From positions 1 through 28,942 of the forward strand of contig CAMWIB010000002.1 in assembly GCA_947174215.1 (NCBI GenBank): DNA of 28,942 nucleotides. The letters are read 5' to 3'. Positions 22,704-28,942 of the stretch are shown here, piece by piece (positions within the stretch are counted from its first letter, which is position 1; every line of letters begins with the position of its first letter). The notes under the pieces are model-generated. The model searched no databases, was not told the origin of the DNA, and saw nothing but the letters and a program-made list of their open reading frames with translations. The DNA is from an uncultured Clostridia bacterium (GTDB taxonomy: Bacteria > Bacillota > Clostridia > Christensenellales > CAG-917). The translations under genes were made by a program, and so were the position numbers.

Positions 22704-24230
22704 TCAAAAATAACGAAAAACGCGCCGACACCCCTTGAAGTTTAGGGTTTTCGACGCGGGTAGGGTTGGTGGAGTCGTTCCTTTAAAATCCGAACTTATT
22801 TCTTCTTCCAATTCTTCGAGCGTTACTTCCTTCGTTCCGTCTTTATAGTTGAATGTGAATACCACTTTATCGTCATAGAGATATATGCTATTCACAAATG
22901 TATCTATAAGTCGCTTCCTGCTTTCTAAATCGTTTATGTTAATATTGCGGTATCTCTCTATGTAACAAAGTATATGGTCTTTTGTTATCTCCGGCTTTTG
23001 TAACTGTTCGCTTAAAATTGCCGTTTCTATTCCCGCTTTCGTCTGTTCCAAATCGTCAAGCCGTTTTTTTGCCGACGCATTGAACAGTCCTTGCTGAATT
23101 GCATCAAGCATGTTGTTGATATAACTTTCAACTTCTTTGAGCTTTGCTTGCAACTGCGGGATCTTCGTATTTTCTTGTGATAGTAAATATATAATCCTAT
23201 CTGCTATCGTTTCAATCAGTTCATCGTCCATTACGATATTCATCGTGTAGTTGACAACCAAATCTTCTATCCAATCTTTCTTTACACTTTTCTTGTCACA
23301 GTCTTTATGTCTCTTTGCGGTTGCACATTTATAGTAGTGGTGTACAACTCCCGTCTTGCTTGTACCACTTTCGCCAACCATAAATGAACCGCATTTCCCG
23401 CATTTCAATTTAGTAGTTAATATATAATCGTCCTCGGCTTTATGACGAGCTGGCGCTTTCTGATTTTTAGCCATTTTCTTTTGAACGCGCTCGAATAGTT
23501 CTTCCGAGATGATTGCAGGAAAGGCATGGGGATGAACAATATCACGGAAACGGTATTCGCCCAAATAACGTCGATTTTTCAACATATGATGAACTACATG
23601 CAATGTTAATTGATTACCGTTCTTTGATTTCACACCACGCAAAGCCATGTCGTTTGCAATTTCAGTCATCTTTTCGCCATCCGCATAACGAGTAAAAACT
23701 TCTACAACGATTGGTGCGGTCTCTTCATCGATAGCAAGACTCTTTTCTTTTGTAAGAACATAACCGATAGGAATACTGCCTCCATTGAGTTTGCCTTTCA
23801 AAGCGTTCTCAGTAAGACCACGGTTTATTTTTTCAGCCAGCTCGACGGAATAATATTCGGCGTATCCTTCGAGCATGGCTTCAAGGATAATTCCTTCTGC
23901 GCCTTCACTTATATGTTCCTTTGCCGAAATAACTTTTACACCGTTCTTTTTAAGAATGTTTTTATAGTGTGCGCTGTCGTAACGGTTACGTGCAAAACGA
24001 TCTACCTTCCAAACAATTACAGTATCGAAAACTTTGCGATAACTGTCCTTAATCATCTTTTGGAAATTAGGACGGTTATCAGTCTTTGCGGACAAAGCAC
24101 GGTCTATGTATTCGCCGATAATAACAATATCGTTCTTTTCGGCAAATTCCTTACATTCTCGGAGTTGGCCTTCGATACTTTCTTCTCGTTGATTATCACT
24201 TGAATAACGGGCGTAAATTACGGCTTTCAT
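22704..24230 (-). CDS. Large serine recombinase (site-specific integrase/resolvase family)
   Basis: The 508-residue protein has the resolvase domain (VIYARYSSDNQREESIEGQL with catalytic Ser10, then VWKVDRFARNRYD), the recombinase domain (IPIGYVL and LKNRRYLGEYRF regions), a zinc ribbon (LKCGKCGSFM ... YYKC) and a coiled-coil region near residues 350-420. Such enzymes insert and excise elements without host help. AAGGAG precedes ATG 24230. The last 20 residues, rich in aromatic and basic residues, look like read-through beyond the usual family end, perhaps created at an element junction. It is adjacent to the Cas13d locus. Confidence 0.95.
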   Translation of the reverse strand: MKAVIYARYSSDNQREESIEGQLRECKEFAEKNDIVIIGEYIDRALSAKTDNRPNFQKMIKDSYRKVFDTVIVWKVDRFARNRYDSAHYKNILKKNGVKVISAKEHISEGAEGIILEAMLEGYAEYYSVELAEKINRGLTENALKGKLNGGSIPIGYVLTKEKSLAIDEETAPIVVEVFTRYADGEKMTEIANDMALRGVKSKNGNQLTLHVVHHMLKNRRYLGEYRFRDIVHPHAFPAIISEELFERVQKKMAKNQKAPARHKAEDDYILTTKLKCGKCGSFMVGESGTSKTGVVHHYYKCATAKRHKDCDKKSVKKDWIEDLVVNYTMNIVMDDELIETIADRIIYLLSQENTKIPQLQAKLKEVESYINNMLDAIQQGLFNASAKKRLDDLEQTKAGIETAILSEQLQKPEITKDHILCYIERYRNININDLESRKRLIDTFVNSIYLYDDKVVFTFNYKDGTKEVTLEELEEEISSDFKGTTPPTLPASKTLNFKGCRRVFRYF

Positions 24231-24323
24231 TCATTACTCCTTATATATTTTGGCCATACTGTCCACTCAATTGGTCGCGCAGAGAGTGACGAATTGATAA
24301 AATAAGCGTTTGATAATTTGTAA

Positions 24324-25325
24324 TCATTCTTCGTCACCCTCAATTAGCTCTGTTATCTCACGAAGCTTTTCAGTCAGCAATTTTTTATCGGGCAAGTTTA
24401 ATGTATAGTCTGCAACCATTGTAGGGGAAAGCGAACGGCTTAGCGCATATTCAACTACTGTATCATCTTTGGATGTGCAAAGAATCAGTCCGACGCTCGG
24501 ATTTTCGTTATCTTTCTTTACGTCACGATCCAATGCTTCGAGATAAAAATTAAGTTGCCCTAAATGTTCAGGCTTGAATTTTCCAACTTTGAGTTCAATG
24601 GCAACAAGACAAGAAAGTGCTCGGTTATAGAATAATAAATCTATATAAAAATCTGTATTTCCTACCTGCACACGATATTCTTCACCCATAAATGTAAAGT
24701 CTTTGCCAAATTCTAAAATAAACTGCTTTAAGTTTGCAATTATAGCTTTACGCAAATCGCGTTCTTTATAGTCCTCTGGAACGGATAGGAATTCCAATAC
24801 ATACGAATCACGTAAGCTTCCTATCACAGGGGTTTGTGCTATCAGCTCTTTATGTTTTGCGGTAGAAAGCATTGTGCGTTCAAACAGCATGCTGTCGATT
24901 TGGCGTTCAAGCTCACGCTTACCATAATTATTTGCTATACAAAGTTTAAGGTAGAATTCGCGTGCCTCATCGGTCTTACAGCCTGCCATAATAAGCAAAT
25001 TATTTGACCATGTAATTTCTCTCACCAGTGGTGAGAGTTTTTTATCATCACGATATGTTTCGTAAAACTGCTTCATGCGCCAAATGTTTTGTGCTGAAAA
25101 GCCACTTATCGTAGGATATTTATGAGCAATAAATTCCGCAAATTGCTTTACTGTTCCTTTGCCCCATTTATCAGCAGCAGTTTTATCCGAAATGTATTTT
25201 CCAATTTGCCAATACATTTCAATAAGCTCGGTATTTACCGCTTTCATTGCACGCTGCTTGGCGTTTTCTATAATTGATATTATTTCTTCAAATTCACTTT
25301 CGTTAAGTATTATCTCATTAGCCAT
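24324..25325 (-). CDS. DUF1016 / YhcG-type PDDEXK nuclease
   Basis: The N-terminal half (IENAKQRAMKAVNTELIEMYWQIG ... SAQNIWRMKQFYETY ... ITWSNNLLIM) is the helical DUF1016 N domain. The C-terminal half holds the nuclease core with D229 (FYIDLLFYN) and E244-x-K246 (VAIELKVGKF), the PD-(D/E)xK triad. Family members are predicted nucleases carried on mobile elements and near restriction and defence genes. The start at 25325 overlaps the end of the XRE gene by eight bases, indicating translational coupling and a shared role. Confidence 0.92.
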   Translation of the reverse strand: MANEIILNESEFEEIISIIENAKQRAMKAVNTELIEMYWQIGKYISDKTAADKWGKGTVKQFAEFIAHKYPTISGFSAQNIWRMKQFYETYRDDKKLSPLVREITWSNNLLIMAGCKTDEAREFYLKLCIANNYGKRELERQIDSMLFERTMLSTAKHKELIAQTPVIGSLRDSYVLEFLSVPEDYKERDLRKAIIANLKQFILEFGKDFTFMGEEYRVQVGNTDFYIDLLFYNRALSCLVAIELKVGKFKPEHLGQLNFYLEALDRDVKKDNENPSVGLILCTSKDDTVVEYALSRSLSPTMVADYTLNLPDKKLLTEKLREITELIEGDEE

Positions 25326-25689
25326 TATTGTGTTTCTCCTCTAATATATTAATTATAGTTTCTTTCAATCTTGCATTGGCAACGGAAGTGGGGTCAAAAC
25401 ACATTTCCACAAATTCTTCTATTTGTGGATTTTCGGACAAGGACTCTGGAATACCCTCATAAAACTTGCCGTGTGGATGGTCGCATCTTCCAAGCAGATA
25501 ATCGCACGATACGTCAAAATAATCTGCATACTTGACAAGAACGCCGTAAGCCGGAGTATTGATAGCCGTTTCGTATCTTGCAATCAGCGGTTGTTTTACA
25601 TCAATCTCTTTGGATAGTTTTGCCTGTGACAGCTTTACGGCTTCACGTAATTCCCTCAATCTTTTTGCTATTAGCTCTTTATCTATCAT
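25318..25689 (-). CDS. XRE-family transcriptional regulator
   Basis: The 123-residue protein has an N-terminal HTH: KRLRELREAVKLSQAKLSKEIDVKQPLIARYETAINTPAYGVLVKYADYFDVSCDYLLG, a textbook XRE/HTH_3 domain. A short acidic C-terminus follows. The start at 25689 is preferred because GAGGTG precedes it and the domain begins there. It overlaps and is coupled to the DUF1016 nuclease gene, which it probably represses. Confidence 0.9.
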   Translation of the reverse strand: MIDKELIAKRLRELREAVKLSQAKLSKEIDVKQPLIARYETAINTPAYGVLVKYADYFDVSCDYLLGRCDHPHGKFYEGIPESLSENPQIEEFVEMCFDPTSVANARLKETIINILEEKHNNG

Positions 25690-25704
25690 AAGCACCTCGC
25701 AAGT

Positions 25705-25733
25705 ATTATACAATAAACAACCATTTAATGCAA
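25705..25733 (-). promoter_or_regulatory. Promoter of the XRE-nuclease operon
   Basis: On the minus strand TTGCAT (25728-25733) and TATAAT (25705-25710) are 17 bases apart, about 15 bases before the start codon at 25689. Confidence 0.75.
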
Positions 25734-25838
25734 TAACTTTATTAAATTGTGTTGATACGATTACGTTATTGCATCGTGCGCCAAAAATATACAAACATTT
25801 TATAATAACTCATTTCAACGCCCATTTTTGGGACGTGA

Positions 25839-25872
25839 AATTGTTGCAACAATTCAAGGTTAATGATACAAT
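25839..25872 (+). promoter_or_regulatory. Promoter with overlapping palindrome
   Basis: TTGCAA (25844-25849) and TACAAT (25867-25872) are 17 bases apart, with TG one base before the -10 box. A perfect 16-bp palindrome, AATTGTTGCAACAATT (25839-25854), covers the -35 box and is a likely operator. Confidence 0.65.
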
Positions 25873-25878
25873 GCTCCC

Positions 25879-26152
25879 ACAACAATGTAGGTTATGTTGC
25901 TGTACCCTTTATGGGTAGCAGTTCTGCTGTGGACGTAGTGTCCAGAAAAAGCAGTTTTGGGCGGAATAACCGCCCGTGCCTTAGCTTGCGAATAGCGGAT
26001 GTTTTTTAGCGTACGCAAAATTCGTGAGCCGTGATAGGCTCTTATCATTATGCAAATTTTAATTAAATAGAATGGCTAACCACCATAGAGCAAGTACATT
26101 GCTAAATACGGTTAGAGTCGGTGATTACGTTGAAAGTATCAGCGACTTTTTT
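25879..26152 (+). ncRNA. Candidate structured noncoding RNA or leader (about 274 nt)
   Basis: Between the promoter above and the terminator at 26116-26152 lies a dense run of hairpins: TACCC/GGGTA (25903-25917), TGGAC/GTCCA (25930-25944), GGGCGG/CCGCCC (25959-25975), GAGCC/GGCTC near 26025-26041, which competes with TGATA/TATCA, and a nested CTAACC/GGTTAG with AGCAA/TTGCT (26076-26115). No long reading frame is present; a 15-codon frame starts at 25871. I do not recognise the RNA. It could control relaxase expression or form part of the transfer origin. Confidence 0.5.
26116..26152 (+). terminator. Intrinsic terminator of the noncoding transcript
   Basis: AGTCG-g-TGAT (26116-26125) pairs with ATCA-g-CGACT (26138-26147), nine bp with one G-G mismatch and a 12-base loop, followed by a run of six T. 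Confidence 0.7.
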
Positions 26153-26218
26153 GCGTACTTTTTAAAATGTTCTACCTTTTACGTGGACGAAGATAAATAA
26201 AACTTGGAGGTAAAAACA

Positions 26219-26239
26219 ATGAACATACGACCACCTTAA
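26219..26239 (+). CDS. Six-codon mini-ORF MNIRPP with strong ribosome binding site
   Basis: A TTGGAGG site lies eight bases before ATG 26219, which reads Met-Asn-Ile-Arg-Pro-Pro and stops. It may be a leader peptide that stalls at its Pro-Pro-stop end, or the remains of a lost gene ahead of the relaxase. Confidence 0.3.
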   Translation: MNIRPP

Positions 26240-26271
26240 TCGTAAACAAAAATACCGCCGTTGGTGAACAT

Positions 26272-26338
26272 CTATACCATAGGTATAGCCCACTATACTT
26301 CGCAAGCGAAGTGTGGTCTCTGCGAGGCTTTCGGCCAC
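26272..26338 (-). other. Predicted origin of transfer (oriT), MobV type
   Basis: Inverted repeats CTATACC-ATA-GGTATAG (26272-26288) and ACTTCGC-AA-GCGAAGT (26297-26312) flank CCCACTATA. Read on the minus strand this gives AAGTATAGTGGG^CTATACC, very close to the nick region of the pMV158 MobM system (AAGTATAGTGTG^TTATAC), placing the nick opposite 26288/26289. A further CTCTG...CAGAG repeat ends near 26342. It lies just upstream of the Mob/Pre relaxase gene. Confidence 0.65.
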
Positions 26339-26395
26339 AGAGCAACAAACAAAAAATTAAAGGAGGAATGAACTATAAGCTACTTAGTATGCCAC

Positions 26396-27547
26396 ATGGA
26401 AAAGTATCATAAGACGGATATTTATCCTGTGGAAAAAGAAAATGAAAGAGATGAAAATTATGAAGCAACCAATCCGCAGATAGCCAGTGAAATAACAAGG
26501 TACAACTATCATACTTTGGATAGAAAATGCCCGTATACGAAGTTTATCAATAAGCGGATAGACGAATTGAATTTGCCAACCAAGCCGAGAAAGGATGCCG
26601 TACTTATGGCGTCTTTTGTAATCGGCTCGGACGGAGAGTTTTTCAAAGGCTTAACGCCAAAGGAACAGTCGGCATTCTTTACAGATTGCACAAGGTATTT
26701 TGCGGATAAATATGGCGAAGAAAATATGATATCTGCCATTGTCCATGTGGACGAAACAACACCGCATATGCACTTAAATCTTATGCCAATAAAGAATGGT
26801 AGATTATGTTGTAAAGACCTATTCAATCGCACTGAGCTTACGAAATTGCAGACAGACTTTCACGAAGCAGTTGGCAAGCGATGGGGATTGGAACGAGGAA
26901 AGGAAGGCAGTTCGGCAAAACATTTATCTACGGCTGAATTCAAAGCTGAGAAGATAGTTCTTAATGCTTGTAACGAAGCGGAGAGCATAACGGAAAGCGC
27001 ACAAGCTGAGTTGAAGCAAATCAATAAAGCGGTTGAAAAAGCGGAAACTCATTTTGATGATACCGTAAAGCAAATCCATAATGCCAAAGCAGAACGAGAT
27101 AAAATCGTAGCCGAACGTGATTCAGAAGCGGACTACTCTCAAGCATTAGAGCAAGCAAAGAACGGAGAGATTGCACACAGCAAAAGCGGAATGAAAGCAC
27201 AAATTGTTGCGCTCACTGTAGAAAACAAAAGTCTTTCGGAAGAAAATGCAATATTGCTTAAAGACAACGACTATCTGTTTGAGTCTTACAAAAAGGAAAA
27301 GCGAACGCACAAAAACTATGACAAAGCGTTAAGTGCCATATCACTATTCAGAACGCAAGAACCCGAAGCATTTGCCAGAGTGTTCTTCCGAGCAACATCT
27401 ATATTGCAACCGCTTATTCCTGCGGACGAACAACCTGCGTCACTACCAAGAAACCGTTTGCAAGAAATAGAAGATGAAATCCGCAAAGAACAAGAGCAAA
27501 ACACCTATGAAGCAAAGAAAAACAGCAGCGACAAAGGCGGAAAGTAA
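26396..27547 (+). CDS. Mob/Pre (MobV-family) relaxase
   Basis: It nicks the transfer origin and pilots single-stranded DNA in mobilization. The metal-binding HUH-type motif is clear: IVHVDETTPHMHLNLMP. After the relaxase domain (to about residue 180) comes a long coiled coil (AESITESAQAELKQINKAV onward) and a charged tail. The first ATG in frame, 26396, misses the family's first residues: the preceding in-frame codons read I-S-Y-L-V-C-H before MEKYH, as in MobV proteins that begin MSY. A well-placed ATG (26368, after AGGAGG) is one base out of frame. So either ATA 26375 starts translation or one base has been gained. Counting from that ATA, the catalytic His22 of MobM aligns with Glu22 (PVEKENER). 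Confidence 0.93.
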   Translation: MEKYHKTDIYPVEKENERDENYEATNPQIASEITRYNYHTLDRKCPYTKFINKRIDELNLPTKPRKDAVLMASFVIGSDGEFFKGLTPKEQSAFFTDCTRYFADKYGEENMISAIVHVDETTPHMHLNLMPIKNGRLCCKDLFNRTELTKLQTDFHEAVGKRWGLERGKEGSSAKHLSTAEFKAEKIVLNACNEAESITESAQAELKQINKAVEKAETHFDDTVKQIHNAKAERDKIVAERDSEADYSQALEQAKNGEIAHSKSGMKAQIVALTVENKSLSEENAILLKDNDYLFESYKKEKRTHKNYDKALSAISLFRTQEPEAFARVFFRATSILQPLIPADEQPASLPRNRLQEIEDEIRKEQEQNTYEAKKNSSDKGGK

Positions 27548-27581
27548 AATAAGTCTATAAGGAGGAAAACACACAAAATTA

Positions 27582-27773
27582 ATGCCGAGAAAGAAAAAGA
27601 ACAACACAGGGATACCTGACTTCGAGATAGATTCCCTTGCAAGAGCATTATTGCCAGCCATTCAAGCATACTTTGCAACCGAAGAAGGACAAAGAGAGTT
27701 TGAAGTATGGAAAACCGAAAGGCAACAAAAACAACTTAACAAAAAACCAAATAACGAAAGTAAGTCCCGTTAA
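27582..27773 (+). CDS. Small basic protein downstream of the relaxase (63 aa)
   Basis: Starts MPRKKKNNTGIPDFEIDSLA and has one helix-rich middle part (LARALLPAIQAYFATEEGQREFEVWKTE) and a Lys/Gln-rich tail. It follows the relaxase after 34 bases. The AAGGAGG site is 16 bases before the ATG, farther than usual. Small proteins of this size after the relaxase are common in mobilizable elements. I do not recognise a function. Confidence 0.65.
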   Translation: MPRKKKNNTGIPDFEIDSLARALLPAIQAYFATEEGQREFEVWKTERQQKQLNKKPNNESKSR

Positions 27774-27791
27774 ATCATATAGGGATAACCG

Positions 27792-27896
27792 TTGAAAAAG
27801 ACAGATATGAAAAACCGCCATAAGGAGCGGATATATAGTAAAGAATTACATAAAAGATATGTAAAAGGTTGTGCCGAATATAATAAACCTAAATAA
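27792..27896 (+). CDS. Possible 34-aa basic peptide
   Basis: A TTG start follows AGGGATAACC and the frame reads KKTDMKNRHKERIYSKELHKRY and ends NKPK. The composition is protein-like (basic, helical) and it sits 18 bases after the previous gene, but the start codon and ribosome binding site are weak. Excisionase-like small genes are often found here. Confidence 0.35.
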   Translation: MKKTDMKNRHKERIYSKELHKRYVKGCAEYNKPK

Positions 27897-27904
27897 CGGC
27901 AAAA

Positions 27905-27947
27905 TGATATAATCATGTTAGGTGTGTCGCCCTTTATTGGGCGGCAC
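27905..27947 (+). promoter_or_regulatory. Extended -10 promoter and leader hairpin of the tyrosine recombinase
   Basis: TG-A-TATAAT (27905-27913) is an extended -10 box without a good -35. A nine-bp hairpin GTGTCGCCC / GGGCGGCAC (27924-27947, one U-G pair, loop TTTATT) follows in the leader, 14 bases before the GGAGG site. Confidence 0.55.
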
Positions 27948-27975
27948 ATTCTAATCATTCTAGGAGGAAAACTTT

Positions 27976-28902
27976 TTGAAGTATAAAGATTGGTTAAATA
28001 TATGGCTTGAACATTATGTCAAGACATCAAGCAAACAAAGAACGTATGAACGATATTTACAAACCTCATCGGCACATATTATCCCATCGCTCGGCGAATA
28101 TGAAATATCAGAATTACAGCCAATTGTGCTGCAACAGTTTATTTCGAAACTGCTTGAATGCGGAAACAAACGCACGGGAAACGGACTTTCGCCGAACTTT
28201 GTTAAACTGATTATTTCAGTTCTGCAAAATTCATTGAAATCTGCATATACATTTGGAATAAATCAAGAATATATAGCAGATAAAATTAAACGTCCCAAAA
28301 TTTTTGAAAAACAGGTTGAATGCTTTTCGCTGAACGAACAAAAGAGAATCGAGCAATATATTTTAGGACATAGCAAGCCTAAATTGCGTGGAATTATTCT
28401 CTGCCTATATACAGGCTTGCGCATAGGCGAATTGCTTGCACTTACATGGAGCGATATAGATTTTCATAACGCTCTGCTTTCCGTTACAAAAACATGTCAC
28501 GATGGAAATATTAATGGCAAACATTGTGTAATAGTGGATACGCCAAAAACCGAAAACTCACAACGAGATATTCCTCTCTCAAAACCAATTATAACCTTAT
28601 TGCGCGAAATGAAAAAGCAAGGCACAAGCAACTTCGTTATAGAAGACAAACAAACAGCAGTTTTTGTGCGCAGTTATCAGCGAACGTTCGAGCTGTTACT
28701 TAAACGTCTTGATATTCCTCATAAAGGATTTCACGCTTTACGGCATACATTTGCTACGCGAGCGCTGGAGTGCGGTATGGATATTAAGACACTATCCGAA
28801 ATACTAGGGCATAAAAATGCAACTATTACTCTTAATCGCTATGCCCATTCGTTATGGGAACATAAAAGTGAAATGATGAACAAACTTGGTAAATTGCTAT
28901 AA
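27976..28902 (+). CDS. Tyrosine recombinase / integrase
   Basis: The N-terminal SAM-like DNA-binding domain (KDWLNIWLEHYVKTSSKQRTYERY, to about residue 110) is followed by the catalytic domain with all expected residues: R149 (TGLRIGELL), K191 in TPKTENSQRDIPL, H253-x-x-R256 (FHALRHTFATR), H279 (EILGHKNA) and the nucleophile Y289 (LNRYAHS). It is a phage- and Tn916-like integrase of normal length. The start is TTG 27976 with a TAGGAGG site; no ATG fits. It would integrate and excise the element and probably belongs with the relaxase and oriT rather than with the serine recombinase. Confidence 0.95.
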   Translation: MKYKDWLNIWLEHYVKTSSKQRTYERYLQTSSAHIIPSLGEYEISELQPIVLQQFISKLLECGNKRTGNGLSPNFVKLIISVLQNSLKSAYTFGINQEYIADKIKRPKIFEKQVECFSLNEQKRIEQYILGHSKPKLRGIILCLYTGLRIGELLALTWSDIDFHNALLSVTKTCHDGNINGKHCVIVDTPKTENSQRDIPLSKPIITLLREMKKQGTSNFVIEDKQTAVFVRSYQRTFELLLKRLDIPHKGFHALRHTFATRALECGMDIKTLSEILGHKNATITLNRYAHSLWEHKSEMMNKLGKLL

Positions 28903-28942
28903 CAAAGAATGTGATTCAAATACACGATTTGATGTACATTTA

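Larger units (their letters stand above)
22704..28902. mobile_element. Integrative/mobilizable element region (bounds uncertain)
   Basis: The region contains a large serine recombinase, an XRE regulator with a DUF1016 nuclease, a MobV-type oriT and relaxase, and a tyrosine recombinase. There are no conjugation (type IV secretion) genes, so it would be mobilized in trans. Two unrelated integrases suggest two elements side by side or nested. No direct-repeat attachment sites could be defined. Confidence 0.6.

Noticed and set aside
28903..28942. Attachment site after the tyrosine recombinase
   Set aside because: Only 40 bases remain and no repeat of this stretch was seen on the other side.
1..28942. 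tRNA or rRNA genes
   Set aside because: No cloverleaf, CCA-ending or rRNA-like conserved stretch was noticed on either strand.

Overview
The window looks like chromosome of an uncultured gut-type member of the Bacillota (Clostridia). Signs are strong AGGAGG-type ribosome binding sites, TTGACA/TATAAT promoters with 17-base spacing, a LVAC lipobox lipoprotein, a PTS EIIC permease, an OmpR/HisKA two-component pair and a GH27 alpha-galactosidase. The assignment is by gene style only; there is no rRNA or marker gene here.

Positions 1-11141 are ordinary host genes: the end of a FabG-like dehydrogenase, a large lipoprotein, a degenerate M28-like membrane protein, a PTS EIIC_2 permease, a histidine kinase and response regulator on the minus strand, a CDF metal-efflux protein and a membrane-anchored calcineurin-type phosphoesterase. 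Most transcription units end in clear hairpin terminators. Two genes (3471 and 8641) have a promoter -10 box almost touching the start codon, so they are probably leaderless.

Positions 11201-15830 hold a two-gene operon with conflict-system architecture: an HD + RyR + SLOG-like protein (777 aa), then a membrane protein with two Rossmann/TrkA-N-like regions and a C-terminal RyR domain (728 aa). A GH27 alpha-galactosidase and a family 6 type uracil/hypoxanthine DNA glycosylase follow on the minus strand (15908-18050).

Positions 18227-22511 are the centre of interest: a type VI-D CRISPR-Cas13d locus, all on the minus strand. Cas13d (938 aa, both HEPN R-x4-H motifs intact) is followed 30 bases after its stop by an array of seven repeats and six spacers. 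Beyond it lie a 63-aa helix-turn-helix gene and a 118-aa gene of unknown function. No WYL gene, cas1 or cas2 is present in the window. The repeats record stepwise change along the array, and their substitutions keep the hairpin only if RNA is read from the minus strand. The palindrome GGACANNTATGTCC lies about 80 bases upstream of both cas13d and the 118-aa gene, which suggests co-regulation and marks the 118-aa protein as a candidate Cas13d partner.

Positions 22553-28902 are an integrative/mobilizable region: a large serine recombinase, an XRE regulator overlapping a DUF1016/YhcG PDDEXK nuclease, a structured noncoding transcript bounded by a promoter and a terminator, a MobV-type oriT, a Mob/Pre relaxase whose first codons appear frameshifted, one or two small ORFs, and a tyrosine recombinase. 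Two unrelated recombinases suggest nested or composite elements, which would explain how the Cas13d locus came to lie next to host metabolic genes.
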